Shown here piece after piece: positions 27,391 to 36,400 of a DNA stretch of 64,000 nt (position 1 is the first letter of the stretch; each line of letters opens with the position of its first letter). The notes below the pieces were generated by a model that was not told the origin of the DNA, searched no databases, and worked only from the letters and a program-made list of their open reading frames with translations. A program made the position numbers and the translations under genes. Source of the DNA: G963663315 sp965116335 (GTDB lineage Bacteria > Pseudomonadota > Gammaproteobacteria > Arenicellales > Poriferihabitantaceae); contig OZ220677.1 in NCBI GenBank assembly GCA_965116335.1, positions 1,550,001-1,614,000 of the forward strand. The letters are read 5' to 3'.

Positions 27391-28994
27391 CCAGCAAGCG
27401 CAAGGTTGATTTTATCGTCATTGGCGCGGGGTCGGCTGGCTGCGTGCTGGCCAATCGACTGAGCACCAACCCCGATCACCGTGTTTTACTGCTGGAGGCG
27501 GGAGGCCGGGACAGCAGCCCCTGGATTCATATACCGGTCGGCTATTTCAAGACCATGCACAACCCCCGGATGGACTGGTGCTATGTCACAGACCCGGACC
27601 CGGGATTGAACGGGAGGCAGTTGAAGTGGCCGAGGGGAAAGGTGCTGGGTGGTTCGAGCTCACTCAACGGGTTGCTTTATGTACGCGGGCAGCCGGAAGA
27701 TTTCGATGGCTGGGCCGAGCAGGGCAATCCGGGCTGGTCTTATGATGAAGTGCTGCCATACTTCATCCAGTCAGAAGATCAGGAGCGCGGTGAGATTCCT
27801 TGCCATGGCACCGGCGGCCCGCAGAAGGTTTCAGACATCCGCTTTCGCAGGCCGGTCACGGACGCTTTTATCGAGGCAGCCATGCAGTCCGGTATCCCGG
27901 CGAATGACGATATAAACGGTGAATCCCAGGAGGGAGTCGGCTATTTTCAGTTGACCACCCACAAGGGCAGGCGGTGGAGTACCGCCAAAGGCTATTTGAA
28001 GCCGGTGATGTCAAGAAGCAATCTGACCGTCATGACTCGCGCCCATGTCACCCGGCTGCTGGTCGAGGGCCGAAAAATCGTCGGCGTGGAGTTTCGCAAG
28101 GATAATCAGGTTCAGCGGTGTTACAGCGAAAAGGAAACGATATTGAGCGCCGGCGCCATTGGCTCGCCGCAGATTCTGCAACTTTCCGGGATTGGTCCCG
28201 GCGCCTTGTCGCAGGAACTGGGTATCCCGGAGGCGCGGCATCTTCCGGGGGTGGGACAGAACCTGCAGGATCACCTGCAGATACGCGCGGTCTACAAAAC
28301 CGTCCAGCCGACCCTGAATGACGAGGTCAATAATCCCTTGCGGAAGCTGCTGATCGGACTTCAGTATCTGTTTTGCAGAACCGGCCCGTTGACGCTGGCG
28401 GCCAGTCAGGTAGTCATCTTCACCCGCACCTCAGGTGAGGTTACAAGACCCGATATCCAGTTCCATTTCCAACCGCTCAGCTCAGATAATCCGGGCGAAG
28501 GCGTGCATTCTTTTTCCGCATTCACCTCCTCGGTCTGCCAGTTACGCCCCAAGAGTGCTGGATTCGTCAAAATCCAGAGCCCTGACGCTGACCGGCACCC
28601 GAACATACAACCCAATTATCTGTCTGTCGAAGAAGATTGCCGAATCGCGGTGGAGGCCATGAAAGTCTCCCGGAAAATTGCCTCCATGCCAGCGCTGAAA
28701 CCCCATATTCTCGCCGAATATGACCCCGGAGAAAACATCCGCACGGATGAACAACTGCTCGAACACGCCAGAAATTCCGCGACCACTATTTATCATCCCG
28801 CCTGTACCTGCAAGATGGGACGCAACGATGATCCGATGGCGGTTGTCGACCACCAGCTAAAAGTGCATGGCCTGGATGGGTTGAGGATTGCGGACGCATC
28901 CATCATGCCGGACATCACCTCCGGCAATACCAACGCGCCCAGTATCATGATCGGCGAGAAGTGCGCCGACATGATTCTAAAAAGCTGGAAATGA
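27387..28994 (+). CDS. GMC family FAD-dependent oxidoreductase
   Basis: 535 residues. The FAD-binding start is IVIGAGSAGCVLANRLS. GMC signature 1 is WPRGKVLGGSSSLNGLLYVRG and signature 2 is SAGAIGSPQILQLSGIG. The terminal active-site region has YHPACTCKMG and DITSGNTNAPSIMIGEK with the catalytic His and Asn. Members oxidise alcohols, choline among them. A choline sulfatase gene 20 kb away makes choline a tempting substrate, but betA-specific features cannot be verified. It overlaps pyc and cca by four bases each, so it belongs to one transcript with them. Confidence 0.88.
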
Positions 28995-30286
28995 GCGCTG
29001 GCAAACACGCTCCTGAAGGCAGGCTGGAAAAGTATCTGGTCGGCGGCGCGGTACGTGACCGCATCATGGGACGACCCGTTACAGACCGTGACTGGGTAGT
29101 GGTGGGATCGACCCCGGATCAAATGGTGGAGCTTGGGTTCCGGCCAGTGGGACGGGATTTCCCGGTATTCCTGCACCCCGATACCAACGAAGAATATGCG
29201 CTGGCGCGTACAGAAAGGAAGACGGCTCGCGGCTATCATGGCTTTGAATTCTTCAGTGATCCGGATATTACCCTGGAACAGGATTTGGGCAGGCGCGACC
29301 TGACCATGAATGCGATGGCCATGGATGATCAGGGCAATCTGATTGACCCTTATAACGGCAAGCGGGACATACAGCGCGGCATCATCCGTCATGTCTCAAG
29401 CGCATTTGGCGAAGACCCGGTCAGAGTGTTGCGGGCTGCGCGATTTGCCGCCCGTTTCACAGATTTCAGCGTATGCCCGGATACGCGCGCACTGATGACC
29501 GAAATGGTCGACAACGGAGAAGTCGATACGCTGGTGGCGGAGCGCGTCTGGCAGGAAATGGTTCAGGCTATGCAGGAAGAAAAGTTTTCCCGGTTTCTGA
29601 CAGAACTGCGGCAATGCGGCGCGTTGCAACGGCTTCTGCCAGAAGTGGATGCCCTGTTCGGGGTTCCCCAGGTCGAGAAATACCACCCCGAAATTGACAC
29701 CGGAATCCATACCCTGATGTCGGTTGACGCAGCCAGCGTATTGACCCGGGAGCCGATGGTGATGTTTGCGGTTCTGGTGCACGACCTCGGTAAGGCACTC
29801 ACCCCCCGTGACGAACTGCCTCGGCACCGGGGACATGAAAAACGCGGGCTGAAACCGATTGCGGCGTTGTGTGCCCGACTCGGTGTGCCCACCCGCTTTC
29901 GTGAGTTTGCCCTGAAAGTATGCGAATACCATCTGCACTGTCACCGTATCCGGCAGTTGAGACCGGACACGGTGCTGAAGATGCTGGAAGCCTTTGATGG
30001 TTTCCGCCGACCGGAGCTGATCGAGAAGTTCGCGTTATGCTGCGATGCCGACCGCAGGGGGCGTACCGGGCATGAAAACGACGGGCGCGAAAACACCGCC
30101 TGGATGTGTACGATGCACAATGCGGCGCTGCGCGTTGAACAAAAGCAGATCGCGCGGCAGATCGTGGATGAATCGGGCGAGGGACGCCGCGCCGGCCTGC
30201 GTATCAAAAAAGCGATCCGGGAGCAGCGTATTGCCGCCATTCAGGCAGCCGGGAAGGCTGTCTCCAGTGACAGCGCGGCTGGATAG
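28991..30286 (+). CDS. cca: CCA-adding tRNA nucleotidyltransferase with HD domain
   Basis: 431 residues from the ATG at 28991, which overlaps the preceding stop (ATGA). It adds or repairs the 3' CCA of tRNAs. The class II nucleotidyltransferase head has YLVGGAVRDRIMG and the metal-binding DRDW. RRDLTMNAMAMD and the neck EDPVRVLRAARFAARF follow, then an HD phosphohydrolase domain (VLVHDLGKALTP, near residue 255) as in E. coli Cca. The tRNAs seen here encode CCA, so repair is its main expected job. Confidence 0.95.
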   Translation: MSAGKHAPEGRLEKYLVGGAVRDRIMGRPVTDRDWVVVGSTPDQMVELGFRPVGRDFPVFLHPDTNEEYALARTERKTARGYHGFEFFSDPDITLEQDLGRRDLTMNAMAMDDQGNLIDPYNGKRDIQRGIIRHVSSAFGEDPVRVLRAARFAARFTDFSVCPDTRALMTEMVDNGEVDTLVAERVWQEMVQAMQEEKFSRFLTELRQCGALQRLLPEVDALFGVPQVEKYHPEIDTGIHTLMSVDAASVLTREPMVMFAVLVHDLGKALTPRDELPRHRGHEKRGLKPIAALCARLGVPTRFREFALKVCEYHLHCHRIRQLRPDTVLKMLEAFDGFRRPELIEKFALCCDADRRGRTGHENDGRENTAWMCTMHNAALRVEQKQIARQIVDESGEGRRAGLRIKKAIREQRIAAIQAAGKAVSSDSAAG

Positions 30287-30301
30287 CGGGCAAAAAATCA
30301 A

Positions 30302-30745
30302 ATGAAAAAATTCGACCCGACTGACGCTGAAGAAACCGGGCGGGCGCTGGCGGGCTTTGGCGTCAATCTGCTGGTATCCGATGTTGAGAATACGGTTCGG
30401 TTCCTGACCACCGTGCTGGACTTCTCCGTGGTCACTTCATCGCGGGATTATGCCCTCCTCAGCACCAACGGCCAATGGTTCATGCTGCACGGCGACCATA
30501 CCTACGGGAATAACCCGTTGCCTTCGCTGCTGCCCGAATTCGGCGCCCGCGGCGGCGGGCTGGAATTGAGATTGTACGAGCTTGACCCCGACCAGGCGGA
30601 GAACAAGGCTCGCGAGAACAACTACCAAGTGCTGATGGGGACGGCGGATAAACCGCATGGTCTGCGTGAATGCTTCTTACTTGATCCGGACGGTTACTGC
30701 TGGGTGCCCTCAGTCAAGAAAAACAAATCAGGAGTAGACCATTGA
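30302..30745 (+). CDS. VOC superfamily protein (glyoxalase/bleomycin-resistance fold)
   Basis: 147 residues. A single vicinal oxygen chelate unit: FGVNLLVSDVENTVRFLTTV, a central strand pair with WFMLHGDHTYGN, and the terminal RECFLLDPDGYCWVPSVK. His and Glu residues typical of metal binding are present. Substrate unknown. It lies 15 bases after cca and overlaps the next gene by four bases. Confidence 0.82.
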   Translation: MKKFDPTDAEETGRALAGFGVNLLVSDVENTVRFLTTVLDFSVVTSSRDYALLSTNGQWFMLHGDHTYGNNPLPSLLPEFGARGGGLELRLYELDPDQAENKARENNYQVLMGTADKPHGLRECFLLDPDGYCWVPSVKKNKSGVDH

Positions 30746-31443
30746 TTAAAGGTATTCTGTTCGACAAGGACGGCACTTTGCTTGATTTCAACGCCACCTG
30801 GCTATCCGCTTACATTCAGGCGGCGAATTATCTCGCCGAATCGGTCGGACAACCGCAACTTGCCGACTCGCTGTTACGAAGTGGCGGCTACGATCCAGTA
30901 ACCGGCCGGTGGGGTACTGATTCGCTACTGGCTTCCGGCAGTAACCGGCAGATCCTGGATTTCTGGTCAGGGCAGATTGGACAAGCCCTGAACGGCTCTC
31001 GATTATCCGCCGTTCTGGACATATTCTCACACGCCGCAAGCAACCCGATGCCCGCAATAAACAACCTGCGGGAGTTCCTGCTGCGACTCAAAAACCATGA
31101 CCTGAAAATCGGTCTGGCAACCATGGACGATGAGCGCAATGCGGTTTCCATGATCGAAAAACTCAATCTGACGGACTGTTTTGACTTTGTTTGCGGCGCC
31201 GACAGTGGCTATGGCGTGAAGCCTGAGCCCGGCATGGTAGAGGCCTTTTGCCGACACTGCGACCTGAGTCCCGAACAGGTCATCATGGTGGGCGACAGCC
31301 CGAAAGACATCAACATGGGCGTCAATGCCGGGGCCGCCCTGTCCGTCGGGGTATTGACCGGCTCGCATACTCGCCAGGAACTCGAAAAACATACCGGCAC
31401 GGTGCTTGAGAGTATTGCAGAACTGGAAAGTTTACTGGATTGA
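30742..31443 (+). CDS. HAD family phosphatase, phosphoglycolate phosphatase-like
   Basis: 233 residues. The start is TTG at 30742 with AGGAG at 30730-30734; the TTG overlaps the preceding stop. HAD motif I is GILFDKDGTLLDFNATW, motif II lies in KIGLATMDDERN, and motif IV is VIMVGDSPKDINMGVNAGA. The cap domain is helical, as in phosphoglycolate phosphatases. Substrate range in this group is broad, so gph is not assigned. It ends the overlapping pyc run. Confidence 0.83.
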   Translation: MIKGILFDKDGTLLDFNATWLSAYIQAANYLAESVGQPQLADSLLRSGGYDPVTGRWGTDSLLASGSNRQILDFWSGQIGQALNGSRLSAVLDIFSHAASNPMPAINNLREFLLRLKNHDLKIGLATMDDERNAVSMIEKLNLTDCFDFVCGADSGYGVKPEPGMVEAFCRHCDLSPEQVIMVGDSPKDINMGVNAGAALSVGVLTGSHTRQELEKHTGTVLESIAELESLLD

Positions 31444-31499
31444 ACTATATGCCTCGTATCCGGCTCTAACCACTGAATACCTGTAATCATATTAGCGAA

Positions 31500-31973
<474 letters not shown>

Positions 31974-31983
31974 GGATTTCCAG

Positions 31984-32214
31984 GTGAATGTTCTGAAAAC
32001 CATCGGGCTGTCCATTTTAATCGGGGCTGCCTCGGCTGTAGCGGCTAGTGAAACGGATACCCCGCAGGCACTAAGAACCCCACTCGCGGCACTGAATGCG
32101 GGCTGAAACTCTGCGGGAAAGAACGCAATGACATCCGAACGCACCTGCTCCTTTATGAAGAACGCCAAAGACAAGGCAAAAACAGCAGCCAGTCTTACGC
32201 TCCAGGCAAAATGA
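31984..32214 (+). pseudogene. Small exported protein frame interrupted by one TGA
   Basis: From a GTG at 31984, with GAGGA 6-10 bases upstream, the frame reads a good signal peptide (NVLKTIGLSILIGAASAVAA) and stops at TGA 32104-32106 after 40 codons. The same frame then stays open for 35 codons (NSAGKNAMTSERTCSFMKN and on) to a second TGA. This may be a decayed gene, a 40-residue secreted peptide, or a read-through case. No selenocysteine hairpin is obvious. Confidence 0.35.
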
Positions 32215-32354
32215 CTTCCTTACAGAAAGGGCAGACTGCCCGGACCAATAAAATACATACGTTTATCTCTTGTCAGTCATGGTATATGCTTGGAATTATA
32301 CTCTTGTCAATCTGATATAACACTGGTTTTGAAAACATCGGAAGGAAAAAGCAC

Positions 32355-32555
32355 ATGAACAAATACACAGCAGCAGAGCTACAGGAAGACCTGAACAAAC
32401 TCCTGGAATTAGGAATAGTAACCAATCTGGAAATGAAGGAGGAAGGATGCGAATTCCAGATAGATCCAGCGGTAATCAGACTATGGCCGTTACTGTCAGC
32501 CATGATCGAACAGGGTTCAGACCGGCAACAGCAGGAAAACGAAAGCTACCACTGA
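32355..32555 (+). CDS. Small acidic protein of unknown function
   Basis: 66 residues starting MNKYTAAELQEDLNKLLELG, with GGAAGGAAAA before the ATG. No signal peptide or known motif. The sequence looks like a small helical, possibly regulatory protein. It stands alone between the interrupted frame and a convergent transporter gene. Coding status rests on the ribosome-binding site and composition only. Confidence 0.5.
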   Translation: MNKYTAAELQEDLNKLLELGIVTNLEMKEEGCEFQIDPAVIRLWPLLSAMIEQGSDRQQQENESYH

Positions 32556-32623
32556 CAGACAAACCAGCCAATATTACAGGAACAGGTTTAAGGAAAGCCT
32601 GATCAATATAGCCCGGTGACGAA

Positions 32624-33502
32624 CTATGTTCGAAATCTTCGGGATACGCAAAGATAGATTCCTGCCAATATGAATATGGATGCAACCACCAACTCAACTG
32701 ACAAAACCTCGTTGGCAAAAACAACGCCGAGTACCAGAGCGACTAAAGGAATCAGGTAATTGTTCAGTGTGAAGTAAGTAGCTCCCTTGGCGGCGATCAA
32801 GCCGTACATGATTACAAACGGAATCGCTGTGCTGACCACCCCGAGCGCAATCGTCGCGTACCAGGATTGGGCACTAAACCCGGAATAATCCGGGTTTTCA
32901 AAAATAGCAACGGGTATCAGAACTATGGCAGCCACTGTGGTTACTGCAGCCGCAATCACTTCCGGCTCTATATCTTTTACTTTTTTAGCAAGAATCGTAG
33001 ATGCCGCGTAAGATACCGCGGCGAGCAACACCGCAAAAACAGCCGTAACATTGTCTATATTTTGTACCGATATTTCCGGGTAGTAAATAAACGCCAGCCC
33101 AATCAAACCGGAGACAACCCCCAGTATTTTGGCTTTATCGATCACTTCATCTTTTACAAAAAAGAAGGCCAGGATGAAGACAAACATCGGCACCATTCCG
33201 ATTAACAGGCCCGCAAGACCACTATCAATTGATTTTTCCGCATACGACACAAGGGAAAATGGGACCACATTTCCAACGATGCCCATTGCTACAATAATGC
33301 ACCAGGACTTGAAATCTCCGCCTGGTTTGATTCGGCGAATTAACAAGTATGCAATCAAGACCAGCGCGGCAATGCCGACCCTCAAAAAGACCAGAGTAAA
33401 AACGGGAATCGTTTCCACTCCAAACTTGATAAATAAAAAAGATGCCCCCCGGCAAATCGCTACTACGACAATCAGCAGAATGGGTATCAACGCCAAATTC
33501 AT
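32624..33502 (-). CDS. EamA/DMT family transporter
   Basis: 292 residues, almost wholly hydrophobic, with about ten transmembrane segments in two EamA repeats: ICRGASFLFIKFGVETIPVF in the first and AAVSYAASTILAKKVKDIEP opening the second. Family members export or import small metabolites; the substrate cannot be read. The gene is AT-richer than its neighbours. It ends convergent to the small gene at 32355. Confidence 0.88.
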   Translation of the reverse strand: MNLALIPILLIVVVAICRGASFLFIKFGVETIPVFTLVFLRVGIAALVLIAYLLIRRIKPGGDFKSWCIIVAMGIVGNVVPFSLVSYAEKSIDSGLAGLLIGMVPMFVFILAFFFVKDEVIDKAKILGVVSGLIGLAFIYYPEISVQNIDNVTAVFAVLLAAVSYAASTILAKKVKDIEPEVIAAAVTTVAAIVLIPVAIFENPDYSGFSAQSWYATIALGVVSTAIPFVIMYGLIAAKGATYFTLNNYLIPLVALVLGVVFANEVLSVELVVASIFILAGIYLCVSRRFRT

Positions 33503-33551
33503 TTTGCAACCATTGCTTTCATATCCTCCTGTACCATAAATCTGTCACCGT

Positions 33552-34157
33552 TCAGGCGGCCAGGTCCAGGAACATCTGTACAAAACGCCAGGTCAGCCCC
33601 CACAATACCCGTTGCTCGTCGAGACGGACGGCTGGCCAGGTCTCGTTGCAATATCCCGGCGGTGAGAAATCAATCCGGTTCCTATCCTCCAGTAAATGTG
33701 AGACTGGCGCCCAGAAACTATCCTCCACTTCGCTGCTGTTGATGGTCTGTTGCTCATCCTCTATATGGAACACAAAGCAACTGATCACCAGGGGTAGCTT
33801 CCGGTTTTTGATTTTACCTTGCTGATCATGGAGTCTGCCCAACAGATTGCGGGGCGACAACTCAATCCCTACCTCCTCCCTGGTTTCCCGGCATGCAGTG
33901 GCAAGCGGATTGAAGTCTGCCGCCTCCCGATTGCCTCCCGGAAACGCGATTTGACCGGACCAGGGATCATTTTTATGTTTTGCCCTCTCGATAAAAAACA
34001 TTTTCGGGTGCGATGCGAGATCGCGCAGAATCAATGCGACCGATGCCTGCCTTTTCCCGGCAACCGGGATAAGATCGGGCTGACAGGCCCGGATGCGTTG
34101 TTGAATGTCAGGGGGTAAAACCATGTGCGGGGCCGCGGGCAACCTGCTGGACATCAT
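33552..34157 (-). CDS. NUDIX hydrolase, CoA pyrophosphatase type
   Basis: About 201 residues. The Nudix box is GGNREAADFNPLATACRETREEVGIE, here preceded by WSGQIAFPG, which is the extended UPF0035 pattern of coenzyme A diphosphatases (NudL group). The enzyme would split CoA and its derivatives to phosphopantetheine and adenosine 3',5'-bisphosphate. The start is uncertain: GTG 34184, ATG 34157 and ATG 34124 are all in frame and none has a strong ribosome-binding site. Confidence 0.85.
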   Translation of the reverse strand: MMSSRLPAAPHMVLPPDIQQRIRACQPDLIPVAGKRQASVALILRDLASHPKMFFIERAKHKNDPWSGQIAFPGGNREAADFNPLATACRETREEVGIELSPRNLLGRLHDQQGKIKNRKLPLVISCFVFHIEDEQQTINSSEVEDSFWAPVSHLLEDRNRIDFSPPGYCNETWPAVRLDEQRVLWGLTWRFVQMFLDLAA

Positions 34158-34245
34158 CCAGCGATAACAGGATAAAGATAACACCTATTTTATATTCTTG
34201 TTTCAGTGTAATGTAGTCCGATTAACCTCCCGGAGCTGATTAACC

Positions 34246-35205
34246 ATGAAAGGCGTGATTCTCGATGAAAACTCATTCGACAAAAACGATATTGTCCTGA
34301 CCGGGCTGGAAATTCCCGGGATTGACTGGAGCCATTATCCGGCCACCCGTGCCGGGCAGACTCTGGAGCGGGTAAGCCCTCATCAAATCGTGATTACCAA
34401 TAAGGTTGTGCTGGACCATGACCTGATCCGCCGCTGCCCGAATCTGAAACTCATCCTGATTGCGGCAACCGGCACTGACAATGTAGCTCTCGACGCCTGT
34501 CGCGAGCGAGGCATCGTGGTCTGCAACGTCCGTCATTACGCAACTCCGGCTGTCGCGCAACATACCATCGCGTTAATCCTGAATCTGCTGACCAATCAGA
34601 CCCGGTATCTTCAGGATGTGCAACAGGGAAAGTGGAGCAGCAGCGATGTATTCTGTCTGCTGGATCATCCGATTATAGAAACCAGTGGCAAAATACTGGG
34701 TATCATCGGGTACGGTACACTGGGCAGGAAAGTGGCGACAATCGCCGAAGCGATGGATATGCAGGTCTTGTTGTGCCACAGGCCCGGGTCGCAGGATGTG
34801 CCTGAGCCGGGTCGTGTCCACTTCGATGAATGGCTCGAACGCTCGGACATTCTGTCACTTCACTGCCCCCTGAACGCCGACACGCATCATCTGTTCGACC
34901 AGCGGGCGTTCAAAAAGATGAAAAAATCCGCGATCCTGGTGAATACCGCACGGGGCGCCATCATAGATTCCTCCGCGCTGATCCATGCGCTCGAACACGG
35001 TGAGATAGCAGGAGCCGGCATTGACGTATTTGACCTTGAACCGCCGCCACCCGACCATCCACTGTTACGAACCCGGCACCCAAACCTGTTGATCACGCCG
35101 CATAACGCATGGGGGTCAAGAGAAACCCGACAACGGCTGGTGGATGCACTGGCAGAAAACCTGACCGGATGGCTGGACGGACGCCCAATCAATGTGGTTA
35201 GTTAG
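34246..35205 (+). CDS. D-2-hydroxyacid dehydrogenase (glycerate dehydrogenase-like)
   Basis: 319 residues. An NAD-dependent reductase of 2-keto acids. The Rossmann motif is LGIIGYGTLGRKVATIAEAM near residue 147. The catalytic Arg lies in LVNTARGAIID, Glu in GAGIDVFDLEPPP and His in LLITPHNAWGS. Similarity is greatest to glycerate/hydroxypyruvate reductases. It is followed after 14 bases by hemW and probably shares its transcript. Confidence 0.88.
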   Translation: MKGVILDENSFDKNDIVLTGLEIPGIDWSHYPATRAGQTLERVSPHQIVITNKVVLDHDLIRRCPNLKLILIAATGTDNVALDACRERGIVVCNVRHYATPAVAQHTIALILNLLTNQTRYLQDVQQGKWSSSDVFCLLDHPIIETSGKILGIIGYGTLGRKVATIAEAMDMQVLLCHRPGSQDVPEPGRVHFDEWLERSDILSLHCPLNADTHHLFDQRAFKKMKKSAILVNTARGAIIDSSALIHALEHGEIAGAGIDVFDLEPPPPDHPLLRTRHPNLLITPHNAWGSRETRQRLVDALAENLTGWLDGRPINVVS

Positions 35206-35219
35206 GCTGGACAGACGGG

Positions 35220-36374
35220 ATGGATACGAATGAGGGCGCCATCCCACTCTCCCTTTATATCCATTTTCCGTGGTGCGTCAAAAAGTGCCCTTATTGCGAC
35301 TTCAATTCGCACACGCTGCGGGGGGATTTCCCGGAACAACGCTATATCGACAGCCTGAAAACGGATTTCGATGCGGATATTCGCCGGTTGAATCCGGGGC
35401 GCCGGCTCCACTCGATTTTTCTGGGAGGTGGCACCCCCAGCCTGTTTCGGGGGAAGTCAATTGCAACTCTGCTTGCGTTTATCGGACAGAAAATCGAGTT
35501 CGAGCCGGACCTGGAAGTAACCCTGGAAGCCAATCCGGGGACACTGGAATACGACCGATTCGAGAGCTATCTCGAAGCCGGAGTCAATCGCCTGTCTATT
35601 GGCGTACAGAGTTTCAATAATCGCCATCTGGAGGTCCTGGGCCGGATTCACAATGCCGAAGCAGCTGACCGTGCGGTCACCAACGCCCGGCGGGCCGGAT
35701 TCACCAACCTCAATCTCGATATCATGTTCGGCCTGCCCGAACAGACACCGGAGATGGCACTGGACGATTGCGCCCAGGCGATGGCCCACTCACCGGAGCA
35801 CTTGTCGCTTTATCAACTGACCCTGGAGCCGAATACCTGGTTCCATCGACATCCGCCCGACCTGCCGGACGAAGACCAGCGTGCAGATATACAGGACGCA
35901 ATCGTATATCAGCTTGAACAGAATGGTTATCTGCGCTATGAAGTATCTGCCTACGCCCGACCGCACCGACAATGCGTCCATAATCTGAATTACTGGCAAT
36001 TCGGCGATTATCTGGGAATCGGTGCTGGCGCTCACTCCAAAGTGACGGACTGCGGCGGCATCACGCGGGCATGGAAGCAGAAAAGACCGGAAACCTGGAT
36101 GTCTTGTGTCAGTGCCGGGAAACCCTGGCGTTACCCGACCCAGGTGGCACTGGACGACATTCTATTCGAATGTCTGTTAAATGCGTTGAGACTTAAAAAC
36201 GGGATTGATGTCAGTATGTTCCAACATCGAACCGGGTTGGGCCTGGAGGCGGTCATGGACTCGTTGCACCAACCAATTACAAAGGGTCTGTTGCAAATAT
36301 CCGACAACCGGATTCGATGCACAGAAAAAGGCTACCGCTTTATCGACGAAATTCTGCAACAACTGCTGGCTTGA
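35220..36374 (+). CDS. hemW: Radical SAM protein HemW
   Basis: 384 residues. HemW binds heme and is proposed to insert it into respiratory proteins; it was formerly annotated as an oxygen-independent coproporphyrinogen oxidase. The radical SAM cluster motif CVKKCPYC is near residues 19-26, after SLYIHFPW. The family marks IFLGGGTPSLF, VNRLSIGVQSFNNRHLEVLG and GIGAGAHSKV are present. It lacks the N-terminal extension of true HemN. Confidence 0.93.
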   Translation: MDTNEGAIPLSLYIHFPWCVKKCPYCDFNSHTLRGDFPEQRYIDSLKTDFDADIRRLNPGRRLHSIFLGGGTPSLFRGKSIATLLAFIGQKIEFEPDLEVTLEANPGTLEYDRFESYLEAGVNRLSIGVQSFNNRHLEVLGRIHNAEAADRAVTNARRAGFTNLNLDIMFGLPEQTPEMALDDCAQAMAHSPEHLSLYQLTLEPNTWFHRHPPDLPDEDQRADIQDAIVYQLEQNGYLRYEVSAYARPHRQCVHNLNYWQFGDYLGIGAGAHSKVTDCGGITRAWKQKRPETWMSCVSAGKPWRYPTQVALDDILFECLLNALRLKNGIDVSMFQHRTGLGLEAVMDSLHQPITKGLLQISDNRIRCTEKGYRFIDEILQQLLA

Positions 36375-36400
36375 GCCATAGTGCCACCTTTTCCACAAGC

